This document shows, piece by piece, positions 17,201 to 25,722 of a stretch of 64,000 bases of DNA. The stretch comes from UBA2966 sp965242505 (lineage in GTDB: Bacteria; Pseudomonadota; Alphaproteobacteria; UBA2966): positions 2,108,001-2,172,000 of the forward strand of contig OZ251449.1 of NCBI GenBank assembly GCA_965242505.1, written 5' to 3'. The notes beneath the pieces are model-generated. The model was given only the letters and a program-made list of their open reading frames with translations, made no database searches and had not been told where the DNA came from. Position 1 is the stretch's first letter, and each line of letters starts with the position of its first letter. The translations under genes and the position numbers were made by a program.

Positions 17201-18388
17201 ACGCCGTTGGAAGAACCGGCCGACTGCGCCTTCTTCCTTCAGGACGTCGCCGAGCTCGACGATCCGGAGCGCCGTTTCCCGCTGGCGGCGGCGGATTTCG
17301 CCCGCGTCAACCCCAACACCGGCACCGCGCCGATCTTCCGGTCCCGCCGCGACGCCGAACTGACCACGGCGATCTACGGCCGCCTGCCGGTGCTCGTCGA
17401 CCGTTCGTCCGGCGAAGCCGTGAAGGCGTGGCCGGTGCGCTACACGCGCATGTTCGACATGGCCAACGATTCCGGCCTGTTCCGCACCCGCGAGGAGCTG
17501 GAGGAGAAGGAGGGCGCGTATCCCGTCGGCGGCGCCCGCTTCAGGAGCCCCGCCGGGGAATGGGTTCCGCTCTACGAAGGCAAGATGGCGCAGGCGTTCG
17601 ACCACCGCGCGGCGGACGTCGTCGTGAACGAGGAAAACCTGTTCCGGCCCGGCCAGCAGGAAGCCGTCGACGTCTCGAACAAACGGAACCCCGATTACTT
17701 CCCGAGCCCCCGCTACTACGTCGCGGACGATCCCCGGAGATGGAACTGGAGCGACCCGTGGGCCGTCGCCTTCAAGGACGTCACCGCCGCCACCAACATG
17801 CGCACCATGATCGCGGCGGTCGCGCCGCGGGCCGGCGCCGGGCACACGCTTCCCCTGCTCCCGTTGGAAGACGGCGCGACGGATCGGGCCGCCCTGGCCT
17901 GCCTGATCGTCGCCAACCTGAACGCCGTGGCGTTCGATTTCGTCGCCAGGCAGAAGGTTCCGGCGACGCACCTCGCCTGGTACGTCCTGGAACAGCTGCC
18001 CGTGGTCCCGCCGGAGCGCTGCGAATCCGTCCGCTTCGGGCCGAAGACGGCCGGCGAGATCGTCCGCGAGTCGGTGCTGGAGCTCACCTATACGGCGCAC
18101 GACATGGCCCCCTTCGCCCGCGGCCTGGGCCACGTCGGCGCCGATGGCGGCGTCCTGCCGCCGTTCGTCTGGGACGAGGACCGCCGCCTGCGCCTGCGCG
18201 CCCGGCTCGACGCCCTGTTCTTCCATCTCTACGGCGTCACCGACCGCGACGACGCGCGCTACGTCTACTCGACCTTTCCCATCGTCGAGCGCCGGGAACG
18301 GGAGGCGTATGGCGGCTACCGCTCCCGCGACCTCTGCCTCGCCTGGATGAACGCCCTCGCCGCCGGCGACCCGGACGCCGCGCCGTAG
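14294..18388 (+). CDS. Eco57I-type restriction endonuclease-methyltransferase fusion
   Basis: 1364 residues, start GTG at 14294 (a second GTG at 14306 is possible). Residues ~60-135 contain a PD-(D/E)xK-like nuclease region (P96-D97 then E128-S-K130). Residues ~455-830 are a gamma-class N6-adenine methyltransferase: RKSSGSYYTP at 455-464 (motif X-like), DPAMGSGHFLV from 524 (SAM-binding motif I), and NPPW at 811-814 (catalytic motif IV, normally NPPY). The remaining ~500 residues are a probable target-recognition region. Such single-chain proteins both cleave and methylate DNA (type IIG/IIL, as Eco57I) or act as phage-defence methylases (PglX-like). No partner methylase, specificity subunit or McrB-like gene is next to it. 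A good phage-defence candidate. Confidence 0.85.
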   Translation: MALAVTTDRPFQGSLFSEDFLGGSIAQLADWRALDDTALDGIESALRGLFDGFPVDGSPNESQTEEDLIWPVLARLGWAASLRQQNLSARGREDVPDGLLFEDDAAKRRANGLAREWRRYGFGLAIVESKRWLRPLDRRSGRSGEETAPSTQMLRYLRRVDDLTAGGLRWGILTNGGHWRLYWQGALSVSEQFLEIDLAAVLGLPGRDEGLFALDEAARRHWLKVFALMFGRTSFLPGADDDRTFHRRAMDEGRFYRERVAASLSGLVFGQVFPDLARAIADAAPDAPLRDAREAALVLLYRLLFILYAEDRDLLPVRDSRYGDYALRDGVRGDVGRRKDADDTFSEIAARYWSAIDDLCRAIDRGDASIGLPPYDGGLFDRRRAPLLDRIRLGDAAMAGVIDALSFERTPEGRRYINYRDLGVQQLGSIYERLLEHELVRDGDGVAVRPNVLARKSSGSYYTPDDLVGLIIGETVGPLAQSRIDAFEAKARRLPDSGPDRERALARLEEDDPAERLLELKICDPAMGSGHFLVNLVDYLSDRVIAAMAEAEAAAEGYASPLVGRIEAIRATILANAEAGGWTVDPDRLDDRHIVRRMVLKRCVHGVDKNPMAVELAKLSLWLHTFTVGAPLSFLDHHLRCGDSLFGAWVRQGIDRASEHGSPLLLHDSVARAERAASAMQTIEELTDAEIAEAHRSAETFAEVGAMTAPLDAVLSLVRALDWLDVRDRDGKTAVQSFFAGQLGDPVDIALGKAEASTECRENGRFAELLAQARRLIAEERFLSWQVAFPGVWSQWESAGPRGGFDAVIGNPPWDRVKLEPVEWFATRRREVALARHAADRRRMVAALRRQGDPLTVEFDEAAGRAEDTARIARTCGDYPLLSGGDVNLYSLFVERAMALVKPDGMVGLLAPSGIASDKTAARFFRGVATEGRLRALYDFENGRRGTGHEPFFPDIHRSFKFCAFVASPTPLEEPADCAFFLQDVAELDDPERRFPLAAADFARVNPNTGTAPIFRSRRDAELTTAIYGRLPVLVDRSSGEAVKAWPVRYTRMFDMANDSGLFRTREELEEKEGAYPVGGARFRSPAGEWVPLYEGKMAQAFDHRAADVVVNEENLFRPGQQEAVDVSNKRNPDYFPSPRYYVADDPRRWNWSDPWAVAFKDVTAATNMRTMIAAVAPRAGAGHTLPLLPLEDGATDRAALACLIVANLNAVAFDFVARQKVPATHLAWYVLEQLPVVPPERCESVRFGPKTAGEIVRESVLELTYTAHDMAPFARGLGHVGADGGVLPPFVWDEDRRLRLRARLDALFFHLYGVTDRDDARYVYSTFPIVERREREAYGGYRSRDLCLAWMNALAAGDPDAAP

Positions 18389-18423
18389 GGGCGTCTCCGC
18401 CGCGCGCGCCCCGGCGCCGGGCC

Positions 18424-18585
18424 CCGTGTCCGACCCCCCTCCCGACCTCCCCCCTGTCAGGGGGGAGGAGTGTGGATGGTTCCCTCCTGGACAGAGGGAG
18501 GAGTGTCGAGAACTCCCGGCCTCCCCCCTTCTTCTCCCTCCCCCTTGCAGGGGGAGGGTCGGGGTGGGGGTCGCGGCGCCGGGGG
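18424..18585. repeat. Intergenic repeat block (type A then type B)
   Basis: Type A at ~18427-18480 (GACCCCCCTCCCGACCTCC and a CTGTCAG hairpin), a partial hairpin unit, then the reverse-oriented type B GGGGGAGGGTCGGGGTGGGG ending at ~18578. It lies between the restriction gene and tRNA-Thr; the block ends three bases before the tRNA. Confidence 0.85.
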
Positions 18586-18587
18586 AG

Positions 18588-18662
<75 letters not shown>

Positions 18663-18748
18663 GCGCGCGGGAAGCGGGGCGGACCTTGCCACGAGCGTCC
18701 GCGTCCGGGCAAGCCGCCGCCGTTCGCGCCCCGCGCCTCGCGTCCCGC

Positions 18749-20269
18749 CTATCGCTCCCGCGCGCGATTCTCGACCAGCTCGTCGTAGCCGCCCAACTCG
18801 TCGAGCGCCCGCTGGGCGGCCTCCTCGACCGCGTCCCAGCGGAAGTAGTGGCTCGCCCGCGTGCGGCCGACGTGCCGCGGGCCGTTGTAGAACATCTCGT
18901 ACTGGACGTGCCGGCTGGCGAACTCCGAGCCCACGAGATCCCATGCGAGGCGCATGAGCTTGTAGCGCTCGACCGCGTCCTCGGGCGTCGCCATGACGAA
19001 CTTGCCGTACATCTCGCGGGTTTCGGGGTTGTCGAAGACCGAGACGTCGGCCGGCTGCTGGAACGGGTGCGAGCCCAGAAGCTCCCGGACCGTCTGAACG
19101 AAATCCGGATAGTCGCGCATGGTCCAGTCCATGGCCGCGTACATGGTCTGGCGGTCGGGCGCGACGTATCCGTTGGGCCATTCCTCGACGATGTCGGTCT
19201 CGGCGGCGATCAGCCCCTCGAGCATCGCGACGCGGATGCAGAGATCGGCCAGCATGTCGCGCACGGCGGGCACCTCGGCGATGCCGTTCATCCGCGCGAC
19301 CTTGCGCGTCACGCCGAGAATGAAGCGCAGCTTCGACAGGAGCCGGACGTGGGCCTGGTAGTTGCCCAGAACGTGCGCGGGGGTTTCGTGGAACAGGCCT
19401 CGCGAGCTCTCGAGGTTCTCGTATGCGAACACGTTCTCCCACGGGATGCGGACGTTGTCGAAGAAGACCACGCAGTCCGTTTCGTCGAACCGCCAGGCCA
19501 GCGGATCGTCGAGCTCGCTGGGCGCGCCGCGCTCGAAGGAGCGGCGCGAGATCAGCTTGACTCCGGGGGCGTCCGTCGGAACGGTGAACGTCGCCGCGAA
19601 GCGTTCCATGCCGGGCGCCAGCGTCTGGAAGTTGCCGACCAGGATCTCGTCGGCGAGGACGGCGGCCGTCGCCAGTATCTTGAAGCCCCACACCGTCATG
19701 CCGGCGTCGTCCTCGCCGACCGTATGGAGGCCGGACTCGCCGCTCAACCGAGGATCGAGCGCGGCGTTCTTCTCCTTCGTGAAGACCGAATCCACGCTCC
19801 GCGTCGCGGCCGGGGGGACGATCGCGTAGGTCACGAACAGGTCGCCGTCGCGCGCGCGCCGGTAGTAGTCGACGACGTGGGACCGGAAGTCGCGGCCGTT
19901 CGCCCCGGCGACCTCCGGCGCGCACGCCATGCCGGTGATCCAGCCGGCGACGTGGTCCGGGGAGCGCCCGAAAAGGCCCCACGAAACGTCGGACCAGGCC
20001 CGATGGGCGCGCCCCCGGGCCAGCAGGTCCTCGCGCGTGCGCGGCTTCAGGTAGTTGTTGCTGCAACGCTCGCCCGTTTCCTCCTCGAAATAGCCGAGCT
20101 CGCCGGCCCGCGAGGGGTCCGACGTCACGTCGTAGAGCCGCGCCGTCGTCCGGACGACGTTGCGAAAGGCCGGATGCGCGGCGACGTCGTCGACGCGTTC
20201 GCCGCCGATGTAGACCTCGGGCCGGCGCCCCTTGAGGTCGTCGAGATACTGTCGGCCGGTCCTCAGCAT
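18749..20269 (-). CDS. HpaB-family FADH2-dependent monooxygenase (4-hydroxyphenylacetate 3-hydroxylase-like)
   Basis: 506 residues, the family length. Opening MLRTGRQYLDDLKGRRPEVY is the characteristic N-terminus (G-x-x-Y-x-x-S-L-x-D-R in the family). RRSFERGAPSELDDPLAWRF is the substrate-loop region, and FDNVRIPWENVF with the following helical bundle is the HpaB core (acyl-CoA-dehydrogenase-like). Such enzymes hydroxylate phenolic compounds with FADH2 supplied by a separate reductase; the alternative 4-hydroxybutyryl-CoA dehydratase branch seems less likely because the [4Fe-4S] cysteines are not evident. No HpaC reductase lies adjacent. Upstream there is a 250-bp repeat-filled gap. Confidence 0.85.
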   Translation of the reverse strand: MLRTGRQYLDDLKGRRPEVYIGGERVDDVAAHPAFRNVVRTTARLYDVTSDPSRAGELGYFEEETGERCSNNYLKPRTREDLLARGRAHRAWSDVSWGLFGRSPDHVAGWITGMACAPEVAGANGRDFRSHVVDYYRRARDGDLFVTYAIVPPAATRSVDSVFTKEKNAALDPRLSGESGLHTVGEDDAGMTVWGFKILATAAVLADEILVGNFQTLAPGMERFAATFTVPTDAPGVKLISRRSFERGAPSELDDPLAWRFDETDCVVFFDNVRIPWENVFAYENLESSRGLFHETPAHVLGNYQAHVRLLSKLRFILGVTRKVARMNGIAEVPAVRDMLADLCIRVAMLEGLIAAETDIVEEWPNGYVAPDRQTMYAAMDWTMRDYPDFVQTVRELLGSHPFQQPADVSVFDNPETREMYGKFVMATPEDAVERYKLMRLAWDLVGSEFASRHVQYEMFYNGPRHVGRTRASHYFRWDAVEEAAQRALDELGGYDELVENRARER

Positions 20270-20276
20270 GACGGGC

Positions 20277-20522
20277 TAACCCGCATTTCTCATTCCGCCT
20301 GTCCGCACCCCCCTCTTCTCCCTCCTGACCATTCACACTCCTCCCCCCTGACCATTGATACTCCTCCCCCCTGACAGGGGGGAGGTCGGGAGGGGGGTCC
20401 GGACGGGGGTCCACATGGACGCGCCCCGCCGCCGCCGCGACCCCCACCCCGGCCCTCCCCCTGCAAGGGGGAGGGAGAAGAAGAGGAAGGGGGGAGGAAG
20501 TCGGGAGGGGGGTGGTCGCGGC
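20277..20522. repeat. Intergenic repeat block (TAA-CCC-GCATTTCTC boundary, two type-A, type B)
   Basis: Starts with TAA at 20277 followed by CCC and GCATTTCTC at 20283. It contains two type-A-related units around 20330-20400 and a type-B unit at ~20440-20480, with GGGGGGTGGTCGCGGCC at the end. It fills the whole space between the monooxygenase start and the autotransporter stop. Confidence 0.85.
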
Positions 20523-23500
20523 CTAGAACCGCACCTGCAACTCCAGTCCGCCGTATCCGCTCGCGCCGCCGCTGCCGCTCGTCCGGTAGCCCGCCGTGGC
20601 CTTCAGGCGGACGTTCTCGTCCACGTCGAACACCCCGCCGAGACCCAGATGCGCCGCTGTCGGCCGGACCTTCGTCTTCAACGTCTCCCCGCCGACCCTC
20701 ACCTCCGTCCGGTTCACGGACTCCCGTTCCACGTCCAGCGAGCCGAACAGGCGGCCCGGACCCGCCGCCGCCTCCAGCATCACCCCCACGCGGCCCTTCA
20801 CGCTGTCCGCATCCGCCACCGACACCCGCACCCGCAGATCGGGGTTACTGGCCGTCTCCAGGTCCGTGAAGTCCGACAGGTCGACCCTCGACCACGCCAC
20901 GCCTGCGCGCGGCGTCACGAACGTCGTCCCTCCCACCGGCATCCGGTTACCCACGTCCACGCCCAGCGCGTACCCCGCGCCGTGGACGCCCTTCTTCAGC
21001 AGCCTGCCGTGCGTGTGCGACCTCACGTCGACGTCGTACACCGTCATCGCCGCCTGCGCGTCCACGTAGAGGCCCCCGTCGAGCCAAGTGGCGGACACCC
21101 CCGCCCCCCAGCCCTTCAGGCCGACCTCGCCCACGCCGGACATCTCCGCGGAGCCCCCGACCGCGTGCGCCGACACCCCTCCCCGGACGCGCTCGCCGAC
21201 GGTGAAATCGACGCCCGCCCGCCCGGAGCCCCGGCGGTGGTCGTAGGCGAGCCCCTCGGCCGTCGTCGCCTTCTTCGCCCGCCACTTGCCCCGCGCGGCC
21301 TCCACGCGCGCCCAGACGCCGTTGCCGTCGCGCGCCGCCGCCGTCCGCTCCGCGTAGGACGGCAGGCCGTTCATCGCCAGCAGCATCGAGGGCAGCGCCT
21401 CGTACAGCCGGCAGCGCCCGTCCATCGCCCCCGCGCAGGAGAACGCCGGCGGCGGTGGAGCTTCCGGACCCGGATCGCCCGGACCCGGCCTTGGGTCCAT
21501 TCCGGGATCGTCCGGATCGTCCGGACTGCCCATTCCCGGACCCGGATCCGGACCCGTCCCCGGAGGCGGCGGGCACTCACCGTCAGCGCCGCGGGGCCGG
21601 TCATCGGGACACGGCGGCGGCCGATTGGGAAGCCTGCTGGCGTCCAGCCTGCCCTCGTCGTCGACCGGTAGCGGCGGCTCCAGGGAGTAACCGGTGGGTA
21701 CGCCGTCCCGGTGCTCGCGGAAATGGACGTTTTCGACGCTCAGAGGGTCATAGACGCCCACCATCCGCGCGTGCGCCTCTTCGGCATCCTCTCGGTACAT
21801 GATGATGCCATCGGTGACCAGGGTCACCGTCACCATGGTCGCCGCGTCGCCGCCGCCCTGGATGGTGCGGGCGGCGCCGTTGGCCTGCACACGCCCGTTC
21901 AGACCGACGATGACGCTGCCGCCGCCGGTCAAGTGCACCGCCGCATCGCCACCCTGTTCGCCCCTCACCTCGCCGTTGATATACACCAGCGCCGGGCCCG
22001 GGTCGTTCACCAGAATGGCCACCCCCGAAGAGCCCGCGCGCACGCTGCCGCCCTCCTCGATGATGACCGCGCCGCCGCCCGAGAGGTGCACCGCCGCGTC
22101 CGTCCCTCCGGTCACCATGCCGTGAACGGTGACGAGCTGATCGAGCAGGGGAACCGCATCGGCGCCCTCGCCGTGCGTCACCGCCACGAGCTCGGCGGGA
22201 TCATCGCCTTCGGCGAAGCCGGGCGTGTACTTCCTTTCCAACATCAGGCCCGGCCCCGCGTTCGCGACGTAGACGCCGGCCATGCCGCCGGTCACGCTCG
22301 CGCCTTCGGCAACCTCGACGGAAATGCCGCCGTTGTCGTCGTGGGGCGTCACGTAGTAGGCGCGGATGCCGTCGCCGCGCGAGTCGATGGAGCCTCCGTT
22401 CACGGCGACGCGGATGTCGCCCACGTTGAAGTTCCCCAGCAGCGCCCGCACTTCGTCTTTCCAAGCATCGCCGTAGTAATGGATGCCGGCGCCGGTGGTG
22501 GGCAGGCGCGCCAGCGCCGCATTCAGCGCATTCAGGTCGACGCCCGTCGTCAGCGCCTCGAGAATCGCCTTTTCGCCATCCGAAAGCCCGTGCTGGAGCA
22601 GGTCCCGCAGGAAGGTTCGGCGATCGTTATCGTCCGCTGTCAGGTATGTCTTGATCTCCGCATCGCTGTATTGCCCGTCGTCATCTGCGTCCACGTCGTC
22701 GTCGGCCGGCAGCCGCCTTACGAAATTCTCGTCCTTGAGCATCTCCCGGAACTGACTCACGATCAGCGCCGCGCGCGCGCTGTCCGTGGGGTCGACTTCC
22801 CCGGGGTCCCGGGAGTCCAGCAGCGCCCGTTGCGCCTCCACGACCATCAGCGCGTGCGGGTCGTCGCCCTTCGCCATCGTCGCGAGCAGGGCGTCCAGAT
22901 CCATGACCCGCGCCTCGATCCCCGCCGCCTGCCCGTAGCGGTGCGGGAGATCCCCGGCCACCACGCCCCGATGCCGCTCCACGCCCGTCGCGTCGAGAGC
23001 GATCGCCGGGAAGCGGCCGTCGTCGTTCGGGGCGGTCTGGGCCGTGGTCCCCGCCGCGAAGGTCCCCGTCCAGGTGACGTCGATCAGCGGCTGGTTCCCC
23101 GCCGCGCGTGTCTCGCCCGACGCGCTTTCGCGCGAAACCTCGGCCAGAACCCCCGTGCGGGCCGAAATCGTCCCGCCCTGGGTGATCGCGATCTGCCCGG
23201 CGTTGTTGTTCTCGTCCTCGCCGAGGGTGGCGAAGAGGCCGGCGTGGTGCCTCGAGATCAGACTCCCCGCGGTGATGGTGGCGATCACGTCGCCCGTCCC
23301 GCGGTTGCGCGCGTGGACGGCGGCCTGTTCCGGCCCCGTGGACCGGACCGTGCCGCCGGACACCCGGACCGTCACGTCGCTGGCGTCGCTCGCCACGTTC
23401 GCGGCGAAGATGCCGGGCTGGGTCGCGCTCAGCACGGTCCCACCGCTGTTGGTGACCGTGACGGCGCCCGCGCCGAGCCTGTCGACGTGGATGGGGCGAT

Positions 23501-24617
23501 ACGCCGTGATGCTGGCGGCGTTGTCGATGGTGACGCTGCCGGTATAGCCGGCGCGGTCCTGGACGTAGATGCCGTAGAAGTTCCCCGTCGTGGCGGGCGT
23601 GATCGTGCCGCCGGTGGTGGTGATGGAGACGTCGCCCGCCGTGGCCGAGGCCCCCGACTTGTGGACGTGGATGCCGTGACTCGTCGACGACGTGATGGTG
23701 GGGCCGCTCCGGGTTTCGGCGTCCGCGGCCGCGCCCCGGATCGTGACGGCGCCCGTGCCCCGGCTCTCCATGTAGATGCCCTGCGCCGGCGTCATGATCG
23801 CGCCGCCGGTTGCCGTGAGGGTCATGGCGCCGTTGTTGCCGGCTTCCAGCCGGATACCCTGCTGATTCGCGTTCGTCACCGTGACGTCGCCGCTGCTGGT
23901 GACGATCATGGGGCCCGTGCCGTCCGTCCGCGCCCAGATGCCATGGTTCAACGAGTTGACAGTGCCGCTGTGCGTGACCGTCAGGGTCCCGGCGCCGCCC
24001 TGCGCAACGTCGATGCCCTCGTAGGTGGCGTAGATGGTACCGGCGTTCGTGATCGTGACGTCGCGACCGCCTCGGACCCGGATGCCGTGCTGGCCTATTC
24101 GGGTGCTCGAGGATCCCATCGTCACGGCGCTCCCGATCTCCACGGTGGCCGTGCCGGCGGCGCTCCCCAGCATATCGATACCGATGGCGCGGCCGGCACT
24201 CGTCAGGGTGACGGCGCCCGTGGTGCCGACATGGATGGCGTAGTCGCCGGAAACGGTGTTGTCGGCGGCGGTTATGCTGAGGCTCGGGTTGGTGGTCGAC
24301 CCCGAGATCGTGGTCGCCGACCCGCCCGGGACGGTGACCGTGATGCTGGCGGCGCCATTCCCAAGGAAGCGGACCTGGCTACGCCCCCGGTTGTCGCAGG
24401 TGAGTGAGATGTCGACCGATACTGAATACGCTCCCCCGCAGCCTTGCGCCCGCGCCTCCCCTGGCGCCAGCAGCAGCGCCGCCGCCGCGAGCAGCAAGGC
24501 GGCCAGAGCGCCGGAGAAACAGGCGTGGCCGGTCTTCCCGCCCGCCGCTTCCGGGGCCTTCATTCCAGAACCCCGATGCGCTCCGGGAGGGCGTCTGCCG
24601 TCGGTGTTTCCAGCCAT
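20523..24617 (-). CDS. Large autotransporter (type Va) with beta-helical passenger
   Basis: 1364 residues from the ATG at 24617 preceded by GGAGG; alternative ATGs are at 24701, 24632 and 24563. The N-terminal extension leads to a signal peptide LAALLLAAAALLLAPGEARAQ (cleavage after ARA/AQG). The passenger has a long beta-helix of repeated segments such as GAVTVTNSGGTV and GDVSITTTGGTI, with many G-x-I/V-T-x-T units, expected for an adhesin. Near residues 643-654 is an EF-hand-like loop DADDDGQYSDAE. A Pro/Asp/Gly-rich linker (~1006-1065) precedes a ~285-residue C-terminal beta-barrel ending LELQVRF, with the terminal F required for Bam-dependent insertion. The product is probably exposed or released at the cell surface. 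It ends directly against a repeat block. Confidence 0.9.
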   Translation of the reverse strand: MAGNTDGRRPPGAHRGSGMKAPEAAGGKTGHACFSGALAALLLAAAALLLAPGEARAQGCGGAYSVSVDISLTCDNRGRSQVRFLGNGAASITVTVPGGSATTISGSTTNPSLSITAADNTVSGDYAIHVGTTGAVTLTSAGRAIGIDMLGSAAGTATVEIGSAVTMGSSSTRIGQHGIRVRGGRDVTITNAGTIYATYEGIDVAQGGAGTLTVTHSGTVNSLNHGIWARTDGTGPMIVTSSGDVTVTNANQQGIRLEAGNNGAMTLTATGGAIMTPAQGIYMESRGTGAVTIRGAAADAETRSGPTITSSTSHGIHVHKSGASATAGDVSITTTGGTITPATTGNFYGIYVQDRAGYTGSVTIDNAASITAYRPIHVDRLGAGAVTVTNSGGTVLSATQPGIFAANVASDASDVTVRVSGGTVRSTGPEQAAVHARNRGTGDVIATITAGSLISRHHAGLFATLGEDENNNAGQIAITQGGTISARTGVLAEVSRESASGETRAAGNQPLIDVTWTGTFAAGTTAQTAPNDDGRFPAIALDATGVERHRGVVAGDLPHRYGQAAGIEARVMDLDALLATMAKGDDPHALMVVEAQRALLDSRDPGEVDPTDSARAALIVSQFREMLKDENFVRRLPADDDVDADDDGQYSDAEIKTYLTADDNDRRTFLRDLLQHGLSDGEKAILEALTTGVDLNALNAALARLPTTGAGIHYYGDAWKDEVRALLGNFNVGDIRVAVNGGSIDSRGDGIRAYYVTPHDDNGGISVEVAEGASVTGGMAGVYVANAGPGLMLERKYTPGFAEGDDPAELVAVTHGEGADAVPLLDQLVTVHGMVTGGTDAAVHLSGGGAVIIEEGGSVRAGSSGVAILVNDPGPALVYINGEVRGEQGGDAAVHLTGGGSVIVGLNGRVQANGAARTIQGGGDAATMVTVTLVTDGIIMYREDAEEAHARMVGVYDPLSVENVHFREHRDGVPTGYSLEPPLPVDDEGRLDASRLPNRPPPCPDDRPRGADGECPPPPGTGPDPGPGMGSPDDPDDPGMDPRPGPGDPGPEAPPPPAFSCAGAMDGRCRLYEALPSMLLAMNGLPSYAERTAAARDGNGVWARVEAARGKWRAKKATTAEGLAYDHRRGSGRAGVDFTVGERVRGGVSAHAVGGSAEMSGVGEVGLKGWGAGVSATWLDGGLYVDAQAAMTVYDVDVRSHTHGRLLKKGVHGAGYALGVDVGNRMPVGGTTFVTPRAGVAWSRVDLSDFTDLETASNPDLRVRVSVADADSVKGRVGVMLEAAAGPGRLFGSLDVERESVNRTEVRVGGETLKTKVRPTAAHLGLGGVFDVDENVRLKATAGYRTSGSGGASGYGGLELQVRF

Positions 24618-24739
24618 CCTCGGAACCTCCATCGAGAAACCCGCCCGACCCGAACCGTTTACGCTATCCCGGACTATCGCATGACCCGGCCTTGCGCTCA
24701 AGCTTCGCGAACGTCGGGCAGCGTCGTGCGAGGGACGGG

Positions 24740-25280
24740 ACCCCCCTCCCGACCTCCCCCCTGTCAGGGAGGAGGAGTGATAATGGTCTCCCCCTCCCGC
24801 TCCCCTTGTTTCTCCCTCTCCCTTGCAGGGGGAGGGTCGGGGTGGGGGTCGCGGCGCCGGGAGTATGCGTCCATCCGGACCCCCCTCCCGACCTCCCCCC
24901 TGTCAGGGGGGAGGAGTGTCAATGGCCTCTCTCTCCCGCTCCCCTTATTTCTCCCTCCCCCTTGCAGGGGGAGGGTCGGGGTGGGGGTCGCGGCGCCGGG
25001 GGTATGCGTCCATCCGGACCCCCCTCCCGACCTCCCCCTGTCAGGGAGGAGGAGTGTCAATGGCCTCTCTCTCCCGCTCCCCTTGTTTCTCCCTCCCCCT
25101 TGCAGGGGGAGGGTCGGGGTGGGGGTCGCGGCGCCGGGGGGTATGCGTCCATCCGGACCCCCCTCCCGACCTCCCCCCTGTCAGGGAGGAGGAGTGATAA
25201 TGGTCTCTCCCTCCCGCTCCCCTTGTTTCTCCCTCTCCCTTGCAGGGGGAGGGTCGGGGTGGGGGTCGCGGCGGGGTGAG
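24740..25280. repeat. Four tandem 139-bp repeat units (A+B composite)
   Basis: Units start at 24740, 24879, 25018 and 25157, each 139 bases. Every unit contains a type-A element, a TCTCCCTCTCC-type spacer and a type-B element. Adjacent copies differ at only a few positions (one type-A copy has lost one C). The array separates the autotransporter gene from the small ORF at 25309. The surrounding gap (24702-24739) shows nothing else. Confidence 0.95.
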
Positions 25281-25308
25281 GAGCGTCGACGGCGCCCGGA
25301 GCGAGGAT

Positions 25309-25476
25309 ATGGCGGAAGACCGGAAGAGCGGGAAGGATACCCAGCGAAGCGAACGCCTGTCGGAGGCGTTGCGCCGCAACCTTCGGCGCCGCAAGCGGCA
25401 AGCCCGCGAACGCGATCGGAAGTCGGCCGCGGAGCGGGACCGCCCCGCCGGCCGGCCGCGCGAGGAAGGCGAGTAG
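25309..25476 (+). CDS. Small basic conserved protein upstream of murA
   Basis: 55 residues, MAEDRKSGKDTQRSERLSEA then a strongly basic Arg/Lys-rich helix (LRRNLRRRKRQARER) and an acidic-basic tail. ATG at 25309 follows GGAGCGAGG. A short highly charged ORF at this position ahead of murA is seen in related alphaproteobacteria as a hypothetical protein; its role is unknown and could be nucleic-acid binding given the charge. Low-complexity composition makes false translation possible, though the good ribosome site favours a real gene. Confidence 0.6.
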   Translation: MAEDRKSGKDTQRSERLSEALRRNLRRRKRQARERDRKSAAERDRPAGRPREEGE

Positions 25477-25497
25477 CCGAAGGGATCGCGCGGCGTC

Positions 25498-25606
25498 GCG
25501 GGACCGCGGCGGACCCCCCTCCCGACCTCCCCCCTGTCAGGGGGGAGGAGTGCGGATGGTCAGGGGGAGGAGCGCGCGCGGGGTGGGGGTCGCGCCGGGG
25601 GGAGGA
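25498..25606. repeat. Intergenic repeat block (type A and degenerate B) before murA
   Basis: Type A at ~25512-25560 (ACCCCCCTCCCGACCTCCCC, CTGTCAG hairpin), then GGGGTGGGGGTCGCGCCGGG at ~25580. It occupies most of the 246-bp gap between the small ORF and murA. Confidence 0.8.
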
Positions 25607-25630
25607 GCGCTTCCCGACCGGCCTCGCGGT

Positions 25631-25658
25631 TTGCACGGGCGCCGGATTGGGCTACAAC
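25631..25658 (+). promoter_or_regulatory. Candidate murA promoter
   Basis: TTGCAC (25631-25636), 16-base spacer, TACAAC (25653-25658), 64 bases before the murA ATG. It sits just after the repeat block and reads into the murA-DUF2948-hisG unit. Match quality is moderate. Confidence 0.4.
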
Positions 25659-25722
25659 GGCGCCAGCCCGGCCCGGGGGAGGCGCGAACGGCTCGCGGGG
25701 CCGCGAGGCCGGATCAAGGTTC

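Noticed and set aside
18749..20269. 4-hydroxybutyryl-CoA dehydratase
   Set aside because: The cluster-binding Cys/His set of that enzyme could not be found, so the HpaB monooxygenase call was kept.
24740..25295. Possible CRISPR array
   Set aside because: The 139-bp repeats are contiguous and internally composite, there are no unique spacers of regular size, and no cas genes are nearby.
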